64,000 nucleotides of DNA from Oceanobacillus salinisoli (GCF_009733865.1 NZ_WOFB01000001.1:62001-126000), one strand, 5' to 3'; positions 9,825 to 17,712 are shown, numbered from the stretch's first letter. Made by a program: numbers and translations. Notes: generated by a model not told the origin, from the letters alone.

Positions 9825-9864
9825 AAAAAACCCCCACATGATTTAAATCTTCTTTATGCAGGGG
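9825..9864 (-). terminator. Terminator between precursor and modification genes
   Basis: On the minus strand CCCCTGCAT pairs with ATGTGGGGG through nine pairs including two wobbles, and is followed directly by TTTTTT. Partial read-through would give far more precursor than enzyme, a common arrangement in peptide natural product operons. Confidence 0.75.
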
Positions 9865-9890
9865 CATTCTCTCCTAGAAAACCGCGTTTT

Positions 9891-10175
9891 TTAATCTTTT
9901 CTATATACACTACCTGCATGGCAATGATATTGAGTATGACAGTGGTGACAGTGAGCGTGACAATGGTACTGAGTATGACAGTGGTGACAGTGAGCGTGAC
10001 AATGATACTGAGTATGACAGTGATGACAGTGTGCATGGCAATGATACTGGGTATGACAATGATGGCAGTGCCCGCTAACGTATTGAGGGTTAGCTTGAGG
10101 ATCCCAGTATGTTACATTACCTTGCCTAAATTCGTCAACACCTAATTGTGTAAGTTCATTTTTAAAATTAACCAT
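9891..10175 (-). CDS. TOMM precursor peptide, heterocycloanthracin/sonorensin family, His/Cys-repeat core
   Basis: The 94-residue peptide starts 7 nt after GGAGGG. Residues 1-35 form a leader with FKNELTQLGVDEF, RQGNVTYWD and PQANPQY, matching the leader style of the heterocycloanthracin/sonorensin family. Residues 36-87 are four identical copies of HCHHCHTQYHCHA, giving 12 Cys, 24 His and 4 Thr, followed by the tail GSVYRKD. Cys would be turned to thiazole and Thr possibly to methyloxazole by the enzymes encoded downstream. Known family cores repeat Cys-X-X triplets or CWSC units; this His-dominated unit is unlike those I know. The final product could be an antibacterial peptide, a metal ligand or both, which the sequence cannot decide. 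Confidence 0.88.
   Translation of the reverse strand: MVNFKNELTQLGVDEFRQGNVTYWDPQANPQYVSGHCHHCHTQYHCHAHCHHCHTQYHCHAHCHHCHTQYHCHAHCHHCHTQYHCHAGSVYRKD
9915..10070 (-). repeat. Four 39-bp coding tandem repeats in the precursor core
   Basis: The units are 9915-9953, 9954-9992, 9993-10031 and 10032-10070. Nine of the 13 codon columns vary among units (for example GCA/GCT, CAT/CAC, TGC/TGT, TAT/TAC, CAA/CAG, ACT/ACC), yet every difference is synonymous. Confidence 0.95.
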
Positions 10176-10573
10176 ATTTATCCCTCCGTTTAATTAATAA
10201 GCCATAAAACATTAACGTGTTGTCTATTTTCTTAAACTCTATTAATTGTGTTTACATATAAAGGTTAGTTATTCATTGTTTGGTTTAAATACATCCCTCC
10301 TATTAATTTAGTTGTTTTAAAGTATGCAAAAATAAAAAAACAGGGACCAATATCACGGAAAATGGGCATATGTATCCTTTATCTTGAACAACAAGGTTTC
10401 TTAGAGCAAACTTACAAAAATAATTTATTAATACTTAAAAATTTATAATACTGGCTCCACCTCATACCTAATAGGTTCTTGTACCATTGTTATATGGATT
10501 ATTGGTGCGATAGACAAAAAACTTACATATGGTAACCGAAAAAGTATGTTACTTGCTTTCGATGACTAAATAA
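10176..10573. other. Intergenic region upstream of the TOMM precursor
   Basis: No protein-coding frame of interest is visible. The stretch must hold the promoter for the precursor, reading leftwards, but I cannot pick convincing -35/-10 boxes. It is AT-rich and has no recognisable repeat. Confidence 0.4.
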
Positions 10574-10785
10574 TTATTTGTCATAATATGTAAGACAGTA
10601 CAAGTGGAATCCATCGATGGATTTAATGGCCCATATGACCCCTATGGTGCGGATAGAGATTGTAGCGACTTTAGTAGCCATCAGGAAGTACAAGCATTTA
10701 TTGAAAGCAGCAGGGGGGACCCGCAAGTAATCCACATAGATTAGATGGTAGTAATAATGATTGTCTCGTATGTGAAAGTTTATAG
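10574..10785 (+). pseudogene. Excalibur-domain protein fragment with frameshift
   Basis: The frame from 10574 reads GFNGPYDPYGADRDCSDFSS...EVQAFIESS and then runs into a stop. Shifting frame near the GGGGGG/CCC run at about 10713-10722 continues it as PASNPHRLDGSNNDCLVCESL to TAG at 10783. Joined, the two parts match the calcium-binding Excalibur domain (DRDC...F...EAQ.F....GG...DPHRLD...DG.ACE) that often ends secreted nucleases. Only this domain is left and no start is visible, so it is a remnant. Confidence 0.7.
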
Positions 10786-10915
10786 GTAAGTTAATAAGTG
10801 GGATAACCTTGGTTATCCTACTTTTTTATTGAACTCCAGCCTAACCACCAGTTATATTAGTAGGCTTCGACTTGGGGAAAGGGAAGAATGGAGTCGTTTC
10901 TTATGAGAGGATATA

Positions 10916-11215
10916 TTGCAGGTGAACCATCTACATATGATATTTACCATTGATGAAGGATTGAGAGATATTTTCCTTTGGCATCGTGAACTACTAAAAC
11001 CTCTTATGGATGAGGCTGCTATGTTAGTAAAAGAATATTTTCAAAAGAAGGGTAAAGTAACACCAGGAATTATAACTGGATTACATACATTTGGATCAAG
11101 AATGAATTTCAAACCACATGCTCATATGATGGTAACTATGGGTGGGGTAACTAAAAAAGGAGAAGGGAAGGGATGCGACTTTATCCCATTTTCGATGCTT
11201 CGAAAGCAATGGTAG
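10916..11215 (+). pseudogene. IS91-family transposase fragment
   Basis: The frame encodes HLHMIFTIDEGLRDIF, GIITGLHTFGSRMNFKPHAH and MVTMGGVTKKG. These match the middle of IS91/IS801-type (Y2, HUH) transposases, including the two metal-binding His of the HxH motif (PHAHM). The N-terminal zinc-binding region and the C-terminal tyrosine region are absent, so it is inactive. It marks the right flank of the TOMM cluster. Confidence 0.75.
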
Positions 11216-11445
11216 ACGGTACATTCTTATGACCGTAATTATTTTGTCAGTTACTAAAGTATTTCATTTCTCATGCTTCAAAAAGTTTGGCTATATTGTT
11301 TAAGAAAACTTAAGTATTCCCTTGAAACAATTATGACTAAAAAATTAGAAAATATTCCCTTGAATTTTTTCTTAAAGTATTGTAAAATTAATTAACTGAA
11401 AATTTTGATAGGTTTCATATCTAAAATTATAGGGAGGTGGATTGG

Positions 11446-11889
11446 ATGGTAACTGTCAAAATGTTAAAGCCTTATTACATTAAAACCGATAATGAGTATG
11501 TGCGCATCGTATTGGCATACCAATATTTCTCCGTCATGATTAATGAAAAAGACTATCAGTTCATTCCTATTGAGGCAAACGAATTTCGAATAAACCGCAG
11601 AACGCAAAAAGTAGAAAATGTCGATGCAAAGTTTGCATTTCAAAATGGGAAAGATGTTGTATACCTAACTCTGGCCAAACTAATTACCCTCCCCGATTTC
11701 TTGCAGCAGCTGCATTCCATTGCCGGATCATACTATATTGATGAAGACAATGAAGTAAGCACTGAAAAAAATATTGAAAGCGCAATCATTATTGATGAAT
11801 TAGAAAATTGGAATGTAAGGCGGCTAATAGATAAAGCGTTAGACGAGCGTGATGAACATGCATTTCATGAGTTAATTAAATATCTATAA
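11446..11889 (+). CDS. IDEAL-domain protein
   Basis: I take the ATG at 11446, 9 nt after AGGGAGG, as start. The GTG at 11437 overlaps that ribosome site and is rejected. The 147-residue product ends with the short IDEAL domain, readable as IDKALDERDEHAFHELIKYL, which is shared by several small Bacillus proteins such as YpiB. The N-terminal 90 residues are a mixed alpha/beta region with FRINRRTQKVENV. Function is unknown. It is monocistronic with its own terminator. Confidence 0.75.
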   Translation: MVTVKMLKPYYIKTDNEYVRIVLAYQYFSVMINEKDYQFIPIEANEFRINRRTQKVENVDAKFAFQNGKDVVYLTLAKLITLPDFLQQLHSIAGSYYIDEDNEVSTEKNIESAIIIDELENWNVRRLIDKALDERDEHAFHELIKYL

Positions 11890-11904
11890 CGTTAATGACA
11901 TAAG

Positions 11905-11947
11905 AAGAAGCGGTCAGTTAGACTAGCTTCTTTTTTTATCGCGTGAT
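11905..11947 (+). terminator. Terminator of the IDEAL-domain gene
   Basis: AAGAAGC pairs with GCTTCTT across a 24-nt loop, followed by a run of seven T. Confidence 0.65.
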
Positions 11948-12041
11948 TAACTGCTGTAAGAACTTAATGGGAAGAATTCGAGCTTTAAGAATGATAAGTG
12001 GGACGGGCAGCCTTCTGATTTGTTGAGCGTGTTAATCTAAC

Positions 12042-12080
12042 AATCAGTGGGGGATGAAAAAAACCCCTCCCACACTGATT
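12042..12080. repeat. Intergenic hairpin repeat at the pbpC 3' end
   Basis: AATCAGTG pairs with CACTGATT and an inner G-run faces a C-run. The right arm and what follows (CACTGATTGAAGATTcAC) recur at 32212-32230 after flgL, so this is a dispersed intergenic repeat that may also terminate pbpC transcription. Confidence 0.5.
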
Positions 12081-12096
12081 GAAGATTCACTTTATC

Positions 12097-14103
12097 TTAA
12101 TTATTCAGGTCCAGTAGTATATCCGTCACTTTTTCATAAGCTTTTTGTGTATCCTCTTCATGTGAATTTTCTACCATCAAAGCAATTAAAATATCCTGTG
12201 CTTCGGTTGGGTAAGCGACAAACCAGTTGTTTTCGGCACCATCTTCATCTGCCGTTTGTTTTAACTCTACTGTTCCCGTTTTACCGGAAATAGGGAATTC
12301 ATCAATGTTGGCATTTGTTGCGGTTCCATCTGTCACAACGGAGCGGAGTGCATCCTGAATAATTTGTGCTTCTTCTGCTGTAATTAAACCTTCTTTCCAT
12401 ATTTGACCGGTCTCTTCATCAGCAAGAAATATTGGCTTAAGCATATTTCCCTCATTTAAGAAGGTTGTATAAGCTGTAGCAAGGTGGATGGCTGTCATCT
12501 GCATTTGACCTTGACCATAGCTTGTATCAGCAAGTAAAACCTCATTATCAATCGTTCCACTATTTGAAATAGATGATGTTGTTACATCGTATTCATATGG
12601 CATTTCTTCTCCAAAGCCAAAGTTTTCAAGGCCTGTTCTTAAGGCGTCCGCACCCATTTCTACAGCTTTCATCGCAAAATAAATATTATCTGATCGTACT
12701 AACGCATCTTCTAAATCCACTGGTCCGTTTGAAGTGGATACTCGTGTTACCTGATAATCACCCCACGATTCTTTCCCCCATTGCAAACCTTCTATTTCAA
12801 TCCCCTCTTCTGGAGTGATGGTTCCATTGTCTAAGCCAATTGCTGCAGTTATAGGTTTTATAGCGGAACCGGGTGAGAAGGAAGAAACGATTCGGTTGAT
12901 TAAAGGCAGTTGTTCGTCCTGATCTAGTGATTCCATATATCTATCTGTTGTTCCGTACATAACTTCATTCGGATCAAAACTTGGACTGCTTACGAGTGCT
13001 AACGTTTCTCCGGTTTGAGGGTGGATGGCAGCAGCAGTTCCAGCATCCTCCCCGTAGGACTCGTAGATTTTTTCCTGAATGTTTATATCTAGGCTTAACA
13101 CAAGATTTTCTCCATTTTTCGCTTCTTTCTCTGCAAGGATAACTTCATCTTTACCTTCTTTTTCAACGTAAATTTTAACTCCACGTTCTCCTTTTAGCTG
13201 TTCTTCAAATAATCGTTCCAAACCTCTTGCGCCAATCATATCGTCTGCTGCATAATTGTTTTCATCAAATTCTTCAAAGTCATCAGCACGGACTGTTCTT
13301 AAATAACCAGTTAAATGTGCAGCAGCCTCCCCGGCTGGATAAACACGACCGGTGGTGGTGCTAATCTGTATTCCATCAATCTCAAGTAATTGATTTTTAA
13401 CAGCTTCTTCATCTTTGGATATTCGGGTGATAGGAACTGCCCATTCAGGCTGAACCCAGCTGGCATTTAGTTTGTTATCTATGCTTTCTACAGTAGTTCC
13501 AAGCAGCTCTGCAATTTCTTCAATAGACTGGTCAGCATTCTCACCTAATTTTTCCGGAACAATACTGACTTCATACACTTCATCATTAAGCGCTAATGGC
13601 ATCTGGTTTCTGTCTAATATTTCTCCACGTTTCGGTTCTGAAGTACTAAATCGGATTTCCCCACCATCTTTAATTTCCGGAAAAATAAAACCTGAATCCC
13701 ATTGGACAAACCAATTCTCTTCCTCTTCTTCGCCCTCTAAGTGAAGGGTGGCATCATAATCGAAGGAAATGGTTCCAGCAAGTGACTCCATTTGCACTTG
13801 AAAAGGAATGGTAGCAACTCCTTCTTCCATCGCCCTTTCAAGCACATCTTCCTCAAGTGGCTCATACGAAACCTGTAGCTCACTTACTTCCAGGTCTTCG
13901 TAAATTTTTTCTTTTCGCTGAACGGATTCTTCTTTCGTGTACGATGATTGTGATTCGGTAGAAAACATTTCATACATTTGGTCATAATTTTGCTCATTCC
14001 AATGACTTACAAAGGCATCAAACCGATCATTTGGTGTAACCTGATCATCGGAGCAAGCAACAAGAAAGATAAGGATAAATAATAAGAATCCAGCTTTTTT
14101 CAC
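12097..14103 (-). CDS. pbpC: Penicillin-binding transpeptidase, PbpC (PBP3) type lipoprotein
   Basis: A class B penicillin-binding protein that crosslinks peptidoglycan outside the membrane. The N-terminus is a lipoprotein signal with lipobox LVAC (Cys17). Residues about 20-145 form the NTF2-like MecA_N domain, 150-310 the dimerisation domain, and 345-668 the transpeptidase. The active-site motifs are S413-A-I-K416, S471-D-N473 and K608-T-G610. The length (668) and MecA_N domain match Bacillus subtilis PbpC and the PBP2a lineage, which often have low beta-lactam affinity, though resistance cannot be read from the sequence. It is monocistronic on the minus strand. Confidence 0.9.
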   Translation of the reverse strand: MKKAGFLLFILIFLVACSDDQVTPNDRFDAFVSHWNEQNYDQMYEMFSTESQSSYTKEESVQRKEKIYEDLEVSELQVSYEPLEEDVLERAMEEGVATIPFQVQMESLAGTISFDYDATLHLEGEEEEENWFVQWDSGFIFPEIKDGGEIRFSTSEPKRGEILDRNQMPLALNDEVYEVSIVPEKLGENADQSIEEIAELLGTTVESIDNKLNASWVQPEWAVPITRISKDEEAVKNQLLEIDGIQISTTTGRVYPAGEAAAHLTGYLRTVRADDFEEFDENNYAADDMIGARGLERLFEEQLKGERGVKIYVEKEGKDEVILAEKEAKNGENLVLSLDINIQEKIYESYGEDAGTAAAIHPQTGETLALVSSPSFDPNEVMYGTTDRYMESLDQDEQLPLINRIVSSFSPGSAIKPITAAIGLDNGTITPEEGIEIEGLQWGKESWGDYQVTRVSTSNGPVDLEDALVRSDNIYFAMKAVEMGADALRTGLENFGFGEEMPYEYDVTTSSISNSGTIDNEVLLADTSYGQGQMQMTAIHLATAYTTFLNEGNMLKPIFLADEETGQIWKEGLITAEEAQIIQDALRSVVTDGTATNANIDEFPISGKTGTVELKQTADEDGAENNWFVAYPTEAQDILIALMVENSHEEDTQKAYEKVTDILLDLNN

Positions 14104-14210
14104 TTTGTACCCCTCCTATTACTTTATACCTAGCATTATAACATTAATACCCATTAAAAATGTATTTTTGATTGCAATTTCAAACGTCTGATTTGTTAAC
14201 GTCATATACA

Positions 14211-14242
14211 AGAAAAGTCACACTGTTATATACAGGTGACTT
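14211..14242 (-). terminator. Terminator of the LCP gene
   Basis: AAGTCAC pairs with GTGACTT around a 14-nt loop, followed by TTCTTG on the minus strand. The hairpin starts about 6 bp beyond the LCP stop codon. Confidence 0.5.
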
Positions 14243-14247
14243 CAAGA

Positions 14248-15186
14248 TTAGCTTGCATCCATATGCTCTGATATTTCTGAACTAACACGGCTAAATTCTT
14301 CATCGGGCACGACATAATAGTATACACCACTAATCATTTGGCCATTTCCCTGAAGCTCAAGAGTCTGGATATCATGACGGGAGCTAAGATAATCGGAGAA
14401 CAGAGTTTGAATTTTTTTTATATCCAAGTCTGTTTGCACATTGTTACCTAGGATATCTAGAATTTCACCAAATTTAGTAATACTTGTAAAACTTGCAGCT
14501 TCATCAATTGCTGCAGCTATGACTTCTCTTTGCCGTTCGTTACGTCCAAAATCTCCACGAGGATCCTCTTTTCTCATACGAATATAATCCAAAGCTTCTT
14601 CGCCATTTAAGTGTATTTCTCCTGCAGGAAAACTGGTTCCACCCTGATTGAACGCAAAGTCATTGTCTACGGTTACCCCACCTAAGGCATCTATTCCCTG
14701 TTCAAATCCCTCCATATTTACTCGGCCATATATATGAACGGGAATATCAAATGTTTCTTCTACGATTTGCACAGATAATTCGGTTCCACCAAAAGCGTAT
14801 GCGTGGTTAATCTTATCCATTCCACGTCCTGGGATGTTTACGTACGTATCCCTTGGAATACTTAGCATAATCATCGAATTCGTGTTTGGATTCAGGGATA
14901 AGAGAATCATTGTATCGGAACGGCCCCTGTCGCCAGAGCGTTCATCCACTCCAAGCAGTAGTGCATTTACACTTTCTTTCTGAGAAAAACGCCCTTCTGT
15001 TTCTTTTTGGCGCTCATCATCTCTGGCAAGTGGGGTGTGCATGGTTTCAATCGCATTTCCCAGCTGATTCCATACGTAAAAGCCAAAACCACCAACGATT
15101 AACAAGAGGACAAGGATAATTCCTCCGACCCAATAAAGCCATTTTCTTTTTTTATTATTTTTTCTTTTTTCAGTTCTAGAGTTCAC
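14248..15186 (-). CDS. LytR-CpsA-Psr (LCP) family wall polymer ligase
   Basis: LCP enzymes transfer undecaprenyl-linked teichoic acid or other anionic polymers onto peptidoglycan. The 312-residue protein has a basic N-terminus, one membrane anchor at about residues 16-37, and an extracellular LCP domain. Typical motifs are LLLGVDERSGDRGRSDTMIL, SIPRDTYVNIPG, DKINHAYAFGG and the Arg-rich EALDYIRMRKEDPRGDFGRNERQREV. It resembles TagU/LytR of Bacillus, but paralogues are hard to tell apart, so I give no symbol. The start follows a weak ribosome site on the minus strand. Confidence 0.88.
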   Translation of the reverse strand: MNSRTEKRKNNKKRKWLYWVGGIILVLLLIVGGFGFYVWNQLGNAIETMHTPLARDDERQKETEGRFSQKESVNALLLGVDERSGDRGRSDTMILLSLNPNTNSMIMLSIPRDTYVNIPGRGMDKINHAYAFGGTELSVQIVEETFDIPVHIYGRVNMEGFEQGIDALGGVTVDNDFAFNQGGTSFPAGEIHLNGEEALDYIRMRKEDPRGDFGRNERQREVIAAAIDEAASFTSITKFGEILDILGNNVQTDLDIKKIQTLFSDYLSSRHDIQTLELQGNGQMISGVYYYVVPDEEFSRVSSEISEHMDAS

Positions 15187-15547
15187 TCGTATTCTCCTCT
15201 ATTTAAAAAATGTTGTTTATATATTACGAAGTTTGGAATATTTTAGAAATTGTTGTATAAATTATAACGGAATTGTCGAATGCCGTCTATGACAAGTTTT
15301 GTTTTAGGTTATGTATTTTACAAATAAATATAAATTGAAAAAATACCCATAAAAAAGATCTGGGATATTAAAACACTCCATTGTAAAAGCGAAGGATATA
15401 AGGAATTACGTGTTAAAAAGCTCATTTCTTAAATTTTGTTGTTTTATAATCACGCAGTAAATGCGACACAAGATACTGCTCAGTTGATTTCCTTTTCCGG
15501 CAGCCTTAAGGGATAACTAGAGTAGTTTTTATCAGAAAAGGTAAAAA

Positions 15548-15750
15548 AGTTAAAGCACTGTACTTAGCGAAGGAAATACACGGAGACTCCTGCGGGAACA
15601 GTGACCAGAGTGAGACCCCTAAAGAAGACAGCACGAGGAGGCTCACGGATTGCCCGCGGAAAGCGTAGTGTATTTCCGTAGCGGTAGATTATGCTCCAAT
15701 ATCATCTAAAAGTTACTTCGCAGTTTATGTATATAGTGACAAAGGGATTA
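15548..15750. repeat. Dispersed repeat family A, complete copy
   Basis: The core starts GGAAATACACGGAGACTCCT, contains GACCCCTAAAGAAGACAG and CGAGGAGGCTCACGGA, and ends GCGTAGTGTATTTCC. Both ends hold the inverted GGAAATACAC/GTGTATTTCC, so the unit folds on itself. Flanking sequence (AGCGGTAGATTATGCTCC and onward to AGTTACTTCGCAGTTTATG) is shared with copies at 21395 and 41610 in reverse orientation. Similar imperfect repeats are common between genes in Bacillaceae. No coding frame is present. Confidence 0.8.
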
Positions 15751-15787
15751 GTAATCGTGGTTTCAATCTTTTACAGCCTTTAAAATG

Positions 15788-15847
15788 AAAAAATCCGAAC
15801 CAATTCAAATTCTAATGGTAGAATTTTGAATCATCGTTCGGATTTTT
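15788..15847 (-). terminator. Terminator of the sortase gene
   Basis: AAAAATCCGAAC pairs with GTTCGGATTTTT, and an inner AATTCAAA/TTTTGAAT pairing extends it. The A-run and T-run on the two sides would allow termination in both directions. Confidence 0.7.
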
Positions 15848-15883
15848 CTTTAACTAAAACACTTTTGTTCCAGGGCCCCATGA

Positions 15884-16474
15884 TTATTCAGCTTTAACAG
15901 GTATTGCGGTAATAATATATCTATCAGGTGCACTTCCAACAAAATTAAATGGATAACACGTTGTCAATGTTAGTACTTCTTTCCCCTGTGGCTTAATAAT
16001 CGTTCTGTCATCCGCATCGACTATTTGTGTATCCACTATCTCATAAGAAAAATCACCATATGGGAGTTTCACAGTTAAGAAATCTCCCAATTCCAATTCG
16101 CCCATTCGGCGGAAAACCGTATCCCGATGGCCAGACAAAACAATTTGTTCACCTTGTGCTGGGTAAGCAGTCCCTTTATAATGTCCGACTCCTTTTTCCA
16201 GTTCATCTTCATCCGTTCCTTCTACAATGGGCAGGTCAGAGTCGAGTTTAGGGATATGTAAAATTCCGGCGGTTTCTCCAGTTTCAGGATAAAATTCATC
16301 TGGTTTTATATCTGCTGATGTCGATAGGTCTTCACTTGAAGCAGACGCATCTAATAATTCCTGTGCTTCCACTAAACTATTTTTCTGAGCGTTCTCCGTG
16401 GCAAACCATTGATAGCCACCAAAAGCTAAAAAGAAGATTCCGGTAATAATAAGTAAAAAAGAAAAAATTCTCAT
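15884..16474 (-). CDS. Class D sortase
   Basis: A transpeptidase that cleaves LPxTA/LPxTG-type sorting signals and joins the protein to the cell wall. The 196-residue protein has an N-terminal membrane anchor (about 3-22) and a sortase domain with the catalytic triad H116 (SGHRDT), C173 (LTTCYPF) and R185 (APDRY). The motif style and small size fit class D, whose Bacillus members prefer LPNTA-like signals. It is transcribed away from tapA across a shared 330-bp region with SinR-type boxes. The TasA-like protein encoded at 19886-20494 has the signal LPDTA and is an obvious candidate substrate. Confidence 0.9.
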   Translation of the reverse strand: MRIFSFLLIITGIFFLAFGGYQWFATENAQKNSLVEAQELLDASASSEDLSTSADIKPDEFYPETGETAGILHIPKLDSDLPIVEGTDEDELEKGVGHYKGTAYPAQGEQIVLSGHRDTVFRRMGELELGDFLTVKLPYGDFSYEIVDTQIVDADDRTIIKPQGKEVLTLTTCYPFNFVGSAPDRYIITAIPVKAE

Positions 16475-16540
16475 CGGCCAACAGCTCCCTCCTTTCCTCT
16501 AGTATAAACAGATACAGTAAAATATGGTAGTTATAATTTT

Positions 16541-16781
16541 GTTCTTTTTAACATTCATTTTATATCATTCACTTCGTTCTTAATAAAGTAATTTATGTTC
16601 TTATTAAAAAATAAAATAGTGAGTAAAACAAAGATAATTTAAGAAAACAAAAGAAAATCGTTCTTAATAACGTAAATTCGGGCTGATTTGGACCTTTGAG
16701 TAAATAGGTATTATGAATTATACTCTACTTGCGGTTTTCATTAAAGAACAAATTTCAGCATAAACGTTCTTTAAAAAGAAC
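16541..16781. promoter_or_regulatory. Cluster of SinR-box-like operators between sortase and tapA
   Basis: GTTCTTT or GTTCTTA occurs at 16541, 16576, 16597, 16670 and 16766, and the reverse form AAAGAAC at 16743 and 16775. The last pair makes the inverted repeat GTTCTTTAAAAAGAAC (16766-16781), which ends 23 bp before the tapA start. The SinR operator consensus in Bacillus subtilis is GTTCTYT, bound as repeats in either orientation. A SinR gene is present at 20944-21276. Confidence 0.8.
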
Positions 16782-16804
16782 TAAATGTAGGTGGGAGGAG
16801 TAAC

Positions 16805-17461
16805 ATGAGATCAACCCGCGTTAGAAAGTTTAGAAAGCAGTATTGGAAGATTAAAACAGGTTTTCAATTATTTATTATTTGGTCTTGTATATTATTGGCT
16901 GGTATTTATTTTAACACATATACCAATGCAAGCTTTAACGATATCGAAGAGGTGAGTGCCAGGTTACAGGTTCAGTGGGAGCAAGAGGAGGAAGAATGGG
17001 ATAAAAGTTCATTGGAGTTTTCTGAAAAGGATAGTGATTATGGCTTTTGTTCCGCAGAAATTACAGGCTTATTCTCTGTCATTAAAAATGTAGGAGATGG
17101 GGATATGGCGGGCTCGAGTGAGTTTGTTCTTCACTACGATCCGGATAAGGCACCTAATAAGAATAGACCAGGTGAGATTATTTATACAGGTACTATTAAC
17201 CCATTAGAGAGTGGAGAATCCGTCATATTAAAGTATGAGCCGGATGAAATACATTCTTTACAGCCAGGCTATTACAAATTTAAGGCAAACCACCGACCTG
17301 GTCACGGAAATACAGACATTGATATGGAGCTTCAAGAAATCTGGGGAGAAAGCAGTATTACCATCACTCAGGAGGATCTAGAGAGTTGTACTGAAAGAAA
17401 TGCCAATAAGGAAAGTCAAGAAGCAGAGAATGACTCTATAGAAGATGAACAGAAAGATTAG
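16805..17461 (+). CDS. tapA: TapA-like amyloid fibre assembly/anchoring protein
   Basis: The 218-residue protein begins with a basic N-terminus and a membrane/signal segment (about 19-36), then NASFNDIEEVSA, the SipW-type processing site also seen in TasA. The domain after it contains WDKSSLEFSEKDSDYGFCSAEITGLFSVIKN and PGYYKFKANHRPG, matching the YqxM/TapA family, with Cys near residues 77 and 195 that may pair. In Bacillus subtilis TapA promotes TasA fibre assembly at the cell surface. The C-terminal tail is acidic and stops at TAG 17459, but the same frame continues as similar sequence to 17701. The ribosome site is GGGAGGAG. It heads the tapA-sipW-tasA operon. Confidence 0.85.
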   Translation: MRSTRVRKFRKQYWKIKTGFQLFIIWSCILLAGIYFNTYTNASFNDIEEVSARLQVQWEQEEEEWDKSSLEFSEKDSDYGFCSAEITGLFSVIKNVGDGDMAGSSEFVLHYDPDKAPNKNRPGEIIYTGTINPLESGESVILKYEPDEIHSLQPGYYKFKANHRPGHGNTDIDMELQEIWGESSITITQEDLESCTERNANKESQEAENDSIEDEQKD

Positions 17462-17701
17462 ACGTTAGAAGACGATTTACCAGATGAAGTGGAAAAACCA
17501 AATGATGAAATAGAAGTGAAAAACGGTACCGACAAAGAAACAAGCAATGAAGATAAGGAAACAAATCAGCCCAAGAGTGAAGAGGATTCATCAGATGAAT
17601 AAATAGATAAGGAGTCAGAAATAAGTGAAAAAGCAGAAGAAAATTAGGATACTTCCTTAGAAAACAAGGAAGAAACGACGGAAAGAGAGGAGGAAGAATA
17701 A
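17462..17701 (+). pseudogene. Former acidic C-terminal tail of TapA beyond in-frame stops
   Basis: In the tapA frame 77 sense codons follow the TAG, rich in Glu, Asp, Lys, Asn, Ser and Thr like the low-complexity tail of other TapA proteins. They are interrupted by TAA at 17600 and TAG at 17645, and end at TAA 17699. Each stop is one substitution away from a Glu or Lys codon. This looks like erosion of a dispensable tail; read-through is the alternative. Confidence 0.6.
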
Positions 17702-17712
17702 TTAAAAAAACA

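Noticed and set aside
9915-10070. Direct repeats as a possible CRISPR array
   Set aside because: The 39-bp units are contiguous with no spacers, keep one reading frame and differ only at synonymous positions; they are coding repeats.
9918-10145. Plus-strand frame of 75 codons over the repeats
   Set aside because: It is the complement of the precursor repeats, has no ribosome site and gives a meaningless Met/Thr/Val repeat.
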